This document shows positions 25,437 to 33,608 of a DNA stretch of 64,000 bases, in pieces. The notes under the pieces were generated by a model. It did no database searches, had not been told where the DNA came from, and saw nothing but the letters and a program-made list of their open reading frames with translations. The position numbers and the translations under genes were made by a program. This DNA comes from an uncultured Ramlibacter sp. (GTDB lineage: Bacteria; Pseudomonadota; Gammaproteobacteria; Burkholderiales; Burkholderiaceae_C): contig NZ_CAKZHQ010000022.1 in assembly GCF_936925435.1 (NCBI RefSeq), positions 1-64,000 on the forward strand, in the 5' to 3' direction. Within the stretch, counting starts at the first letter, position 1. Every line of letters begins with the position of its first letter.

Positions 25437-26399
25437 ATGAAGCGCCGCCTCGCCTGTCTCTGCGCGGCCTGGGCCTGCGCCGCCTTCGCCCAGGTGCCAT
25501 TGCCCTCACCCGTTCCAGCCGCCACGCCGCGGCCCGTGCTGGCACAGCAAGTCTCGCCCTCGGCCTGGTATGTGCAGGGCGACGCCGCCCTGGGCAGCCC
25601 CGCCAACCGCAACTTCATCTCCAACGCCGGCTTCATCGCCACGCCGGCCGGCGCGGTGGTCATCGACGCCCTGGGCTCGCCGCAGTTGGCGCGCGAACTG
25701 ATCGCCGAGATCCGCCGCGTCACAGGCAAGGGCGTGAGCCACGTCATCCTCACCCACTACCACGCCGACCACATCTACGGCCTGCAGGAGTTCAAGAAGG
25801 CCGGCGCCACCATCGTGGCCCAGCGCGCCGCCCAGGAGTACCTGAACTCCGACACCGCCGCATCCCGGCTGGCGGTCTCGCGCACCGAGCTGGCGCCATG
25901 GATCGACGCGGCGACGCAGCTGGTGCCGGCCGACCAATGGCTGGACGGCCCGCGCGAGCTGGTGGTGGGAGGCACGCGCATCCACATCCGCCCTGTGGGG
26001 CCGGCCCACACGCCGGAAGACCTGGTGGTCTGGCTGCCATCCGAGAAGGTTCTGTTCGCCGGCGACCTGGTGTTCCGTGGCCGCATCCCCTTTGTCGGCC
26101 AAGCCAACAGCGCGCACTGGATCGACGCCCTCAACACCATGCTGGGCTTCGGCGCCGAGGTGGTTGTGCCCGGCCACGGTCCGCTGTCGACCCAGGCACG
26201 CGCCGACGCGGAGCTCACGCGCGACTACCTGAGCTACCTGCGCGCCACCATGGGCCGGGCGGCGCGCGAGATGGAACCTTTCGACCAGGCCTATGCGCAG
26301 GTGGATTGGTCGCGCTTCGAGCAGCTGCCGCTGTTTCGCGCCGCCAACCGCATGAACGCCTACAACACCTACCTGCTGATGGAGCGGGAGGCAAAGTGA
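25437..26399 (+). CDS. SoxH-like metallo-beta-lactamase fold hydrolase
   Basis: 320-residue zinc hydrolase of the metallo-beta-lactamase superfamily with a signal peptide (cleavage near AFAQ, residue 19), so periplasmic. Metal motifs are THYHADH, the His in VGPAHTPEDL, the Asp in FAGDLVF and the His in VVPGHGPL. Proteins of this type occur in sox clusters as SoxH and are dispensable or of unclear role in thiosulfate oxidation. It starts ten bases after the ArsR gene, and its stop overlaps the thioredoxin gene. Confidence 0.82.
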   Translation: MKRRLACLCAAWACAAFAQVPLPSPVPAATPRPVLAQQVSPSAWYVQGDAALGSPANRNFISNAGFIATPAGAVVIDALGSPQLARELIAEIRRVTGKGVSHVILTHYHADHIYGLQEFKKAGATIVAQRAAQEYLNSDTAASRLAVSRTELAPWIDAATQLVPADQWLDGPRELVVGGTRIHIRPVGPAHTPEDLVVWLPSEKVLFAGDLVFRGRIPFVGQANSAHWIDALNTMLGFGAEVVVPGHGPLSTQARADAELTRDYLSYLRATMGRAAREMEPFDQAYAQVDWSRFEQLPLFRAANRMNAYNTYLLMEREAK

Positions 26400-26851
26400 A
26401 GCGGCGCAGCCTGCTGGCCCTTCCCTTCGCTGTCGGCCTAGTGCAGCCGGTGCGCGCGGCCGACGCCCAGCTGCCGGCGCCCCAGTCGCTGGCCGATGAA
26501 CTCGCCGCCGCGCTGGCGGCGCAAAAGCCGCTGCTGCTGATGGCCAGCCTGCCCGGCTGTCCCTTTTGCCGTGTGGTGCGCAACAGCTATCTCGCGCCCT
26601 TGCGCGAGAGCGGCCAACCCGTGCTGCAGCTGGACACGGGCAGCGCCGCTGCCGTGCGCGACTTCCGCGGGGCGGCCAGCACCCACGACAAGCTGTTGCG
26701 CGCCTGGGGCCTGACGGTCTGGCCGACCGTGCTGTTCTTCGGCCGCAACGGGCGCGAGGTGGCCGAGCGCCTGGTGGGCGCCTCCATCCCCGATTTCTAC
26801 GGCGCCTACCTGGACGAACGCCTGCAAACCGCCGTGCGCAGCCTTAGGTAA
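26396..26851 (+). CDS. SoxW-like periplasmic thioredoxin
   Basis: 151-residue thioredoxin-fold protein with an export signal (VKRRSLLALPFAVGLVQPVR, cut near AADA) and the redox motif Cys55-Pro-Phe-Cys58 (LPGCPFCRV). A cis-Pro is in TVWPTVLFF. SoxW-type thioredoxins keep SoxY and other Sox Cys residues reduced in the periplasm. The GTG start overlaps the preceding stop as GTGA. Frame open upstream of 26396 is not part of the gene. Confidence 0.82.
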   Translation: MKRRSLLALPFAVGLVQPVRAADAQLPAPQSLADELAAALAAQKPLLLMASLPGCPFCRVVRNSYLAPLRESGQPVLQLDTGSAAAVRDFRGAASTHDKLLRAWGLTVWPTVLFFGRNGREVAERLVGASIPDFYGAYLDERLQTAVRSLR

Positions 26852-26883
26852 ATTCCCCAGTGGCCAGCCGCCGGCTTCCTCTA

Positions 26884-26905
26884 TATATTCGTGAATGTGA
26901 ATATA
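26884..26905. promoter_or_regulatory. operator candidate of the ArsR-type sulfur sensor
   Basis: Perfect inverted repeat TATATTC-GTGAATGT-GAATATA that overlaps the soxC start codon. AT-rich ATTC/GAAT inverted repeats are the kind of site bound by BigR/SqrR-type repressors, and this one stands out from the GC-rich surroundings. Confidence 0.65.
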
Positions 26906-28240
26906 CCGATTGAACCCGGCCGGCTGCGCAAGGCGCCGGAAAACTTCCTGGACCGCCAGGCCATCCAGACGGTGGCGGCGCAAGCCAAAAACGGCCGGCG
27001 CGACTTCCTGCGCGGCGCCTTCACCGCGGCGGCCAGCGGCCTTGCCGTGCCGGTGGCGCTGGCCCAGAGCGCCGGCGATCCGAACATCCTGACCCTGCCC
27101 GAGCACAGCACCGGCCTGGGCCAGGCCGTTGCCACCGACGGCTACGGCAAGCCCTCCAAGTACGAGGCCAACGTGCAGCGCCGCCCCAGCCCGGGCCTGA
27201 CGCAGACGCGCCAGGCCTCGGTCTCGTTCGCGCCGCTGCAGTCGCTGTTCGGCATCGTCACGCCCAGCGGCCTGCACTTCGAGCGCCACCACCAGGGCTG
27301 GTGGGACATCGATCCAGCCAAGCACCGCTTCATGGTCAACGGCATGGTCAAGGCGCCACGCGTCTTCAGCATGGACGAGCTGATGCGCCTGCCGGCGGTG
27401 TCGCGCTTTCACTTCATCGAATGCGGCGCCAACACCGGCATGGAATGGGGCAACGTGGCCGTGCCCACCTGCCAGTACACCCACGGCATGCTCTCGTGCA
27501 GCGAGTTCACCGGCGTGCCCCTGATCACCGTGCTGGAGCAGTGCGGCGCCGACCTGAAGAACGGCAAGTTCGTGCTGGCAGAGGGCGCCGATGGTTCGGG
27601 CATGACGCGCACCATCCCCATGGACCTGATCAAGTCCGGCGAAGTGCTGCTGGCCTACGGCCAGAACGGCGAGATGCTGCGGCCGGAGAACGGCTACCCG
27701 CTGCGCCTGGTCGTGCCCGGCGTGCAGGGCGTGAGCTGGATCAAGTACCTGCGCCGCATCGAGGTGGGCGACAAGCCCTGGGCGGCCAAGGACGAAGAGG
27801 TGCACTACATCGACCTGATGCCCGATGGCCAGCACCGCCAGTACAGCAGCATCCAGGAATGCAAGAGCGTGGTGACCACGCCTTCGGGCGGCCAGGTGCT
27901 GCTGGACAAGGGCTTTTTCAGCATCAGCGGCCTGGCCTGGTCGGGCCGCGGCAAGGTCAAGCGCGTCGACGTGTCCGTCGACGGCGGCCGCAACTGGCGC
28001 ACGGCGCGGCTGGAGGCGCCGGTGATGAGCAAGTGCCTGACACGCTTTTCCATCGACTGGGCCTGGGACGGCAAGAGCGCCCTCATCCAGAGCCGCGCCA
28101 CCGACGAGACCGGCTATGTCCAGCCGACTTACCAGCAGCTGCGCGCGGTGCGCGGCAAGCGCTCGATCTACCACAACAACGCCATCCAGACCTGGCTGGT
28201 GCAGGAAAGCGGCGAGGTGAAGAATGTTCACCTGGCTTGA
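26891..28240 (+). CDS. soxC: sulfite dehydrogenase molybdenum subunit SoxC
   Basis: 449-residue molybdopterin protein of the sulfite-oxidase family. With SoxD it removes six electrons from the SoxY-bound sulfane sulfur. The twin-arginine signal (NGRRDFLRGAFTAAASGLAV, Arg36-Arg37) exports it folded. The Mo-ligand Cys is in HFIECGANTGMEW, and the C-terminal dimerisation domain starts near SGLAWSGRGKVKRVDVSVDG. GTG 26891 or GTG 26897 can be the start; both lie inside the inverted repeat and lack a Shine-Dalgarno sequence, so initiation may be leaderless. It overlaps soxD by 17 bases. Confidence 0.93.
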   Translation: MNVNIPIEPGRLRKAPENFLDRQAIQTVAAQAKNGRRDFLRGAFTAAASGLAVPVALAQSAGDPNILTLPEHSTGLGQAVATDGYGKPSKYEANVQRRPSPGLTQTRQASVSFAPLQSLFGIVTPSGLHFERHHQGWWDIDPAKHRFMVNGMVKAPRVFSMDELMRLPAVSRFHFIECGANTGMEWGNVAVPTCQYTHGMLSCSEFTGVPLITVLEQCGADLKNGKFVLAEGADGSGMTRTIPMDLIKSGEVLLAYGQNGEMLRPENGYPLRLVVPGVQGVSWIKYLRRIEVGDKPWAAKDEEVHYIDLMPDGQHRQYSSIQECKSVVTTPSGGQVLLDKGFFSISGLAWSGRGKVKRVDVSVDGGRNWRTARLEAPVMSKCLTRFSIDWAWDGKSALIQSRATDETGYVQPTYQQLRAVRGKRSIYHNNAIQTWLVQESGEVKNVHLA

Positions 28241-29333
28241 ACGCTGGACAGCCCTTGTGCTGCTGGTCACTGTCTTTGGTGCGCAGGCGCAAGAGCGCTT
28301 CCCCGGCATAGGTCGCGTGGCGACGCCGCAGGAAGTGGCAGCCTGGGACATCGACGTGCGGCCCGACTTGAAGGGCCTGCCCGCCGGCGCCGGCAGCGTC
28401 GCCAAGGGCCAGGATGTGTGGGAGGCCAAGTGCGCCTCCTGCCATGGCGTCTTCGGCGAAGCCACCGAGGTCTTCAACCCGCTGGTGGGCGGCACGACGG
28501 CCGACGACATCAAGACCGGCAACGTCGCCGCGCTGCGCAGGCTCGACTACCCGAGCCGCACCACGCTGATGAAGGTCTCGCAGGTCTCCACCCTGTGGGA
28601 CTACATCAACCGCGCCATGCCCTGGAGCCAGCCCAAGTCCCTGAGCGTGGAAGAGGTCTACGCCGTCACCGCCTACCTGCTCAATCTGGGCGGCGTGGTG
28701 CCCAACGACTTCGTGCTGTCGGACAAGACCATGGCCGAAGCGCAAAAGCGCCTGCCCAACCGCAACGGCAAGACCACGGCGCACGCGCTGTGGCCCGGCC
28801 GCGAGCTCGGTGGCGCCGCCAAGCCCGACGTCAACGCCACGGCCTGCATGAGCAACTGCAAGGCCGGCACGACCATCGCCTCCAGCCTGCCGGCCCATGC
28901 CCGCAACGCGCATGGCGACCTGTCGGAGCAAAACCGCACGGTGGGTCCGCAGCGCGGCGCCCAGACCCTGCTGCCCGAGTTGCCGCAGGGCACGGCGCTG
29001 GCGCCCCTGCCACCTGTTGCCCCGACCGCGGCCACCAAGCCAGCCGCCGCAACGGCGCCAGCGTCCACCGCGCCGGCCAGCGATGCCAAGGCCGTGCAAG
29101 CCCTGCTGCAGAAAAACACATGCACGGCCTGCCACGCCGCCAGCAGCAAGCTGGTGGGCCCGAGCTGGGCCGAGGTCGCCAAAAAGCATGCGGGCAAGGC
29201 CGAGCACCTGGCTGCGAAAATCAGGTCCGGCGGCTCCGGTGTCTGGGGGCCCATTCCCATGCCGCCGCAGGCCCTGGCCGAGCCCGATGCCAGGCGCATC
29301 GCCGCCTGGCTGGCCGCAGGCGCCACCCCCTGA
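28224..29333 (+). CDS. soxD: sulfur dehydrogenase diheme cytochrome SoxD
   Basis: 369-residue c-type cytochrome, the electron-accepting partner of SoxC. Signal peptide residues 1-22 (cleavage near AQAQ). Two heme sites are present: CASCH near residue 71 and CTACH near residue 297, separated by an Ala/Pro-rich linker (about 260-285). The distal ligand of the second domain is probably Met in GPIPMPPQ. It starts inside the end of soxC. Confidence 0.93.
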   Translation: MFTWLERWTALVLLVTVFGAQAQERFPGIGRVATPQEVAAWDIDVRPDLKGLPAGAGSVAKGQDVWEAKCASCHGVFGEATEVFNPLVGGTTADDIKTGNVAALRRLDYPSRTTLMKVSQVSTLWDYINRAMPWSQPKSLSVEEVYAVTAYLLNLGGVVPNDFVLSDKTMAEAQKRLPNRNGKTTAHALWPGRELGGAAKPDVNATACMSNCKAGTTIASSLPAHARNAHGDLSEQNRTVGPQRGAQTLLPELPQGTALAPLPPVAPTAATKPAAATAPASTAPASDAKAVQALLQKNTCTACHAASSKLVGPSWAEVAKKHAGKAEHLAAKIRSGGSGVWGPIPMPPQALAEPDARRIAAWLAAGATP

Positions 29334-29417
29334 CAAGAGGGGCGTAGCGAGAGGGATAGTCCCGATACACTGGGTTCATCCATTTATTAGTATTGACTTA
29401 ACCATGAGGAGAGCACG

Positions 29418-29876
29418 ATGACAACCCGTCGCGAGACACTGCAACACGGCGCCGTCGTGGCCGGCCTGCTGGCCGCCGCAGGCCTGTTGCCGCAACAGGC
29501 GCTGGCCGCCTGGAACAAGAACGCTTTCGATGCCAAGAGCGTGGCCGAAGTGGCCAAGGCCATGGGCGCCGGCGCACCGGTCGAGAGCAAGGACGTGACC
29601 ATCACCGGCCCCGACATCGCCGAGAACGGCGCCGTCGTGCCGCTGGGCGTGTCCACCACCCTGGCCAACGTCAAACAGCTGCTGATCCTGGTCGAGAAGA
29701 ACCCCGCCACCCTGGTCGCGCGCTTCGACGTCAGCGACGCGGTGGAAGCCAACTTCTCCACCCGCGCCAAGATGGGCCAGTCGTCCGACGTCTACGCGGT
29801 GGCCATCACCGCCGACGGCAAGGCTCTCTTCGCCAAGAAGGAAGTCAAGGTCACCCTCGGCGGCTGCGGCGGATAA
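29418..29876 (+). CDS. soxY: sulfur carrier protein SoxY
   Basis: 152-residue periplasmic carrier whose C-terminal Cys (LGGCGG) holds the sulfur intermediate during thiosulfate oxidation. A twin-arginine signal (TTRRETLQHGAVVAG) exports it together with SoxZ. SD AGGAG precedes ATG 29418. The 84-base gap after soxD, containing TTGACTTAACC just before the gene, may hold a second promoter for soxYZAXB. Confidence 0.95.
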   Translation: MTTRRETLQHGAVVAGLLAAAGLLPQQALAAWNKNAFDAKSVAEVAKAMGAGAPVESKDVTITGPDIAENGAVVPLGVSTTLANVKQLLILVEKNPATLVARFDVSDAVEANFSTRAKMGQSSDVYAVAITADGKALFAKKEVKVTLGGCGG

Positions 29877-29926
29877 ATTGGCTCCCCCCCGAAGAGCCCT
29901 CATTTTTTCGATTTAGGAGAAAGCAA

Positions 29927-30238
29927 ATGGCAGATCCGATGCGCATCCGCGCCCAAGCCGCCGGCGGCAATGCAACAGTCCGCGTGCTCATGGGCCACGA
30001 AATGGAAACCGGCCAGCGCAAGGACGCGGCTGGCAAGACCATCCCCGCCTGGCACATCACCGAAGTGACGGCCAGCCTCAACGGCAAGCCCGTGATGAGC
30101 GCCGAATGGGGCCCGGCCGTGGCCAAGAACCCCTTCCTGCAGTTCAGCGTCAAGGGCGCCAAGGCCGGAGACAAGATCGCCGTCACCTGGAAAGACAACA
30201 AGGGCGACAGCCGCACCGACGAAGCCGTCGTGTCCTGA
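29927..30238 (+). CDS. soxZ: SoxY-binding protein SoxZ
   Basis: 103-residue immunoglobulin-like partner of SoxY. No signal peptide; it is carried out by SoxY through the Tat system. Family features are MRIRAQAAGGNATVRVLMGH and WGPAVAKNPFLQFSVKGAK. SD AGGAG lies at 29915-29919. It follows soxY after 50 bases. Confidence 0.95.
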   Translation: MADPMRIRAQAAGGNATVRVLMGHEMETGQRKDAAGKTIPAWHITEVTASLNGKPVMSAEWGPAVAKNPFLQFSVKGAKAGDKIAVTWKDNKGDSRTDEAVVS

Positions 30239-30282
30239 AAGACCCGGCCCTTTCGGCCTTTTCTCACCCACGAGGAGACACG

Positions 30283-31086
30283 ATGAAGAAGACCACGCAA
30301 ACGTGGCTGGCGCTGGCTGTGTGCTGCATGGCCACAGCGGCCCTGGCACAGAAGTCGGCCACCCAGGCGATCGAGGAATACCGCGCCATGCTGGCCGACG
30401 GCAACCCGGCCGACCTGTTCGAGGTCAAAGGCGAGGGCCTGTGGAAGCAAAAGCGCGGCCCCAAGAACGCCTCGCTCGAGACCTGTGACCTGGGCAAGGG
30501 CCCGGGCGTGGTCAAGGGCGCCTTCGTCGAGCTGCCGCGCTACTTTGCCGACACGCAGCGGGTGCAGGACCTGGAGTCGCGCCTGGTCTCGTGCATGGCC
30601 ACGCTGCAGGGCTTGAGCGAGAAAGAGATCGCCGCCACGCCGTTTGGCCGTGGCGAGCAGAACAACGTGACGGCGCTGGCCACCTACGTGGCGGCCGAGT
30701 CCAGGGGCATGCAATTCAACCTGCCGCAGCAGCATGCGCAGGAGCGCATGGCCTATGAGGTGGGCAAGCGCATGTTCTACCTGCGCGGCGGCTCGCACGA
30801 CTTCGCCTGCGCCTCCTGCCACGGCGAAGACAACAAGCGCATCCGCCTGCAAGACCTGCCCAACCTGACGCAGAACCCCGGCGCCGGCAGCGGCTTCGGC
30901 GCCTGGCCGGCCTACCGTGTCTCCAACGGCCAGATGTGGAGCATGCAGCTGCGCCTGAACGACTGCTACCGCCAGCAGCGCTTCCCCTACCCCGGCTTCG
31001 GCAGCGACGCCACCATCGCCCTGGGCGTGTTCCTGGGCGTCAACGGCAAGGGTGGCGCCACCACCGCACCGGCCATCAAGCGCTGA
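30283..31086 (+). CDS. soxA: thiosulfate-oxidising cytochrome subunit SoxA (monoheme)
   Basis: 267-residue periplasmic subunit of SoxAX, which joins thiosulfate to the SoxY Cys. Signal peptide residues 1-22 (ALAQ). One heme site, CASCH (Cys176, Cys179, His180), and the conserved Cys228 in LRLNDCYRQQRF that becomes the cysteine persulfide heme ligand. Cys68 and Cys104 replace the second heme of diheme SoxA and probably form a disulfide. ATG 30283 has GAGGAG upstream; a small GGCC hairpin with TTTT lies in the gap after soxZ (30247-30261). Confidence 0.94.
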   Translation: MKKTTQTWLALAVCCMATAALAQKSATQAIEEYRAMLADGNPADLFEVKGEGLWKQKRGPKNASLETCDLGKGPGVVKGAFVELPRYFADTQRVQDLESRLVSCMATLQGLSEKEIAATPFGRGEQNNVTALATYVAAESRGMQFNLPQQHAQERMAYEVGKRMFYLRGGSHDFACASCHGEDNKRIRLQDLPNLTQNPGAGSGFGAWPAYRVSNGQMWSMQLRLNDCYRQQRFPYPGFGSDATIALGVFLGVNGKGGATTAPAIKR

Positions 31087-31103
31087 TCAAAGGGGCACAC
31101 AAC

Positions 31104-31760
31104 ATGACAAAGAATCCCACGCGCACCCTCCTCGTCTCGCTGGCCGCAGCCGCCGCCGTCCTGGGCTGCGCCACGCCGCCCAGCGCGGCCGACGTCGACA
31201 AGGCCACGGCCGATGCCATCAAGTCATCCTTCCGCGCCGAAGGCATCGCCGGCATGGACCGCCTGGTGCAGGACGACTCCAACCGCGAATGCAGCCTGGC
31301 CGAGGCCACCGGCAAGCCGCTGACCGAGGCCCGCGCCAAGGCCATTGAGGAAGCCAACTTGAAGACCGTCAAGTGGCCCAGCGACGGCAAGTTCGTCGGC
31401 GACTGGAAGGAAGGCGAGAAGATCGCCCAGAACGGCCGCGGCATGACCTGGACCGACGAAGCCAAGGCGCTCAACGGCGGCAATTGCTACAACTGCCACC
31501 AGATCAGCAAGGAAGAAATCTCCTTCGGCACCATCGGCCCCAGCCTGTACAACTACGGCAAGCTGCGCGGCGTGACCAATCCCAACGACCCGGCCTCCAA
31601 GCCCATCGTCGAATACACCTGGGGCAAGATCTGGAACGCCAAGGCCTACAACGCCTGCTCCAACATGCCCCGCGCCGGCCATGCGGGCATCCTCAACGAG
31701 CAACAGGTGCGCCATGTCGTCGGCCTGCTGCTGGACCCCCAGTCCCCCGTCAACAAGTAA
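31104..31760 (+). CDS. soxX: cytochrome subunit SoxX with extended N-terminus
   Basis: 218-residue c-type cytochrome partner of SoxA. Heme motif CYNCH at residues 128-132; the probable axial Met is Met188 in CSNMPRAGH. It has a long N-terminal extension before the heme domain, like the larger SoxX variants. The signal region ends VLGCATPP, which resembles a lipobox with Cys22, so it may be lipid-anchored; conventional cleavage after SAAD is the alternative. ATG 31104 follows soxA by 17 bases. Confidence 0.92.
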   Translation: MTKNPTRTLLVSLAAAAAVLGCATPPSAADVDKATADAIKSSFRAEGIAGMDRLVQDDSNRECSLAEATGKPLTEARAKAIEEANLKTVKWPSDGKFVGDWKEGEKIAQNGRGMTWTDEAKALNGGNCYNCHQISKEEISFGTIGPSLYNYGKLRGVTNPNDPASKPIVEYTWGKIWNAKAYNACSNMPRAGHAGILNEQQVRHVVGLLLDPQSPVNK

Positions 31761-31767
31761 GCCTGCC

Positions 31768-33501
31768 TTGAACCTGAGCAAACGCGAATTCCTCCAGGTG
31801 CTGGGGGCGGCCAGCGTCGCCGGCATGGGCCTGGGCCGCTGGTCCGACGCCGATGCGCAGACGGCGAGCAACAGTCTGTACGAGCTGCCGCGCTTTGGCA
31901 ATGTCAGCTTCCTGCACATGACGGACTGCCATGCGCAGCTGCGGCCCATCCACTTTCGCGAGCCCAGCGTCAACCTGGGCATAGGGTCCATGCAAGGCCG
32001 CCTGCCGCATCTGGTGGGCGAGCACCTGCTGAAGGTGGCCAAGCTGCAGCCCGGCTCCTTCGAGGCCCATGCCCTGACCCACCTGGACTTCGACCAGGCG
32101 GCGCGCCGCTACGGCAAGGTCGGCGGTTTCGCGCACCTGGCAACGCTCGTCAAGCGCATGAAGGCCAGCCGGCCCGGCGCTTTGCTGCTCGACGGCGGCG
32201 ACACCTGGCAGGGCTCGGCCACCGCGCTGTGGACCCAGGGCCAGGACATGGTCGACGCCGCCAAGCTGCTGGGCGTGGACGTGATGACCGGCCACTGGGA
32301 GTTCACGCTAGGCATGGAGCGGGTCCAGCAGATCATCGAGAAAGACTTCGCCGGCAAGGTGGACTTCGTGGCGCAGAACGTCAAGACCGCCGACTTCGGC
32401 GATCCGGTGTTCAAGCCCTATGTGATCCGCGAAATCAACGGTGTGGCCTGCGCCATCATCGGCCAGGCCTTCCCCTACACGCCGGTGGCCAACCCGCGCT
32501 ACTTCGTCGCCGACTGGACCTTCGGCATCCAGGACGAGAACATGCAGAAGATGGTCGACGAGACGCGCGCCAAGGGCGCGAAGGTCGTCGTCGTCCTCAG
32601 CCACAACGGCATGGACGTGGACCTGAAGATGGCCGGCCGCGTCAGCGGCATCGACGCCATCCTGGGCGGCCACACGCACGACGGCATGCCGGTGGCCAGC
32701 GTCGTGGCCAACAAGGGCGGCCAGACCCTGGTGACCAACGCCGGCTCCAACGGCAAGTTCCTGGGCGTGATGGACTTCGACGTGAAGAACGGCAAGGTGG
32801 CAGACTTCCGCTACCGCCTGCTTCCGGTGTTTGCCAACATGCTGCCGGCCGACAAGGACATGGACGCCCTGATCACCAAGATCCGCGCGCCGTATGAAGC
32901 CAAGCTGGCCGAGCAGCTGGCCGTGACCGAGGGCACGCTGTACCGCCGCGGCAACTTCAACGGCAGCGGCGACCAGCTGCTGCTGGACGCGATGATGGAA
33001 GTGCAAGGCGCGCAGATCGCTTTCTCGCCGGGTTTTCGCTGGGGCACCAGCCTGCTGGCCGGCCAGCCCATCACCCGTGAGTGGTTGATGGACATGACGG
33101 CAACGACGTATTCGTACGCCACGCTGAGCGACATGACGGGCGAGACCATCAAGACCGTGCTGGAAGACGTCTGCGACAACCTGTTCAACCCCGACCCCTA
33201 CTACCAGCAGGGCGGCGACATGGTGCGCGTGGGCGGCATGGAGTACGCCTGCAACCCCCTGGCCAGCATGGGCAGTCGCATCACCGACATGCGCCTGAAC
33301 GGCGCACCGATCGAGGCCAGCAAGGTCTACAAGGTGGCAGGCTGGGCCCCCGTGGCCGAAGCCGCCCGCACCGCCGGCAACAAGCCGATCTGGGAAGTGG
33401 CCGAAACCTGGCTCAAGTCCAAGGGCGGCAAGGTGCCGGCGCGCAAGGTCAACACGCCCAGGCTCACTGGCGGGTTGCCGAACCCCGGATACGCCAGCTA
33501 G
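31768..33501 (+). CDS. soxB: thiosulfohydrolase SoxB
   Basis: 577-residue dimanganese hydrolase related to 5-prime-nucleotidases; it releases sulfate from SoxY-bound thiosulfonate. Motifs: LHMTDCHAQLRPIHFREPSV, LLDGGDTWQGSATA, GHWEFTLG, ILGGHTHDG. The best start is TTG 31768, giving MNLSKREFLQVLG, the usual SoxB N-terminus; earlier ATG codons fall inside soxX. The export signal has Lys-Arg (SKREFLQ) in the place of the twin Arg. It closes the sox operon; two hairpins follow. Confidence 0.94.
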   Translation: MNLSKREFLQVLGAASVAGMGLGRWSDADAQTASNSLYELPRFGNVSFLHMTDCHAQLRPIHFREPSVNLGIGSMQGRLPHLVGEHLLKVAKLQPGSFEAHALTHLDFDQAARRYGKVGGFAHLATLVKRMKASRPGALLLDGGDTWQGSATALWTQGQDMVDAAKLLGVDVMTGHWEFTLGMERVQQIIEKDFAGKVDFVAQNVKTADFGDPVFKPYVIREINGVACAIIGQAFPYTPVANPRYFVADWTFGIQDENMQKMVDETRAKGAKVVVVLSHNGMDVDLKMAGRVSGIDAILGGHTHDGMPVASVVANKGGQTLVTNAGSNGKFLGVMDFDVKNGKVADFRYRLLPVFANMLPADKDMDALITKIRAPYEAKLAEQLAVTEGTLYRRGNFNGSGDQLLLDAMMEVQGAQIAFSPGFRWGTSLLAGQPITREWLMDMTATTYSYATLSDMTGETIKTVLEDVCDNLFNPDPYYQQGGDMVRVGGMEYACNPLASMGSRITDMRLNGAPIEASKVYKVAGWAPVAEAARTAGNKPIWEVAETWLKSKGGKVPARKVNTPRLTGGLPNPGYAS

Positions 33502-33512
33502 TTGGCGTGCGA

Positions 33513-33534
33513 GCCAAGCCGCATGCGGCTTGGC
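33513..33534 (+). terminator. palindrome after soxB
   Basis: GCCAAGCCGCA / TGCGGCTTGGC is a perfect 22-base palindrome 11 bases after the soxB stop. It lies between convergent genes and probably helps end or protect the sox transcript. No long T-run follows. Confidence 0.45.
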
Positions 33535-33564
33535 AGCTTGCTTCTGGGTCAAACTTCAAGAGAA

Positions 33565-33595
33565 AACGGCCTGTATCCCGCATGGGATGGCCGTT
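33565..33595. terminator. second hairpin between convergent genes
   Basis: AACGGCC-TGT-ATCCC-GCAT-GGGAT-GGCCGTT forms a bulged stem of 12 pairs. Read from the left it ends soxB; read from the right it could end the phosphatase-like gene. Confidence 0.45.
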
Positions 33596-33608
33596 GTCAG
33601 CTATGAAA

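Noticed and set aside
29334..29417. Second ArsR operator before soxY
   Set aside because: The AT-rich stretch there has no TATATTC/GAATATA inverted repeat; it may hold a promoter only.
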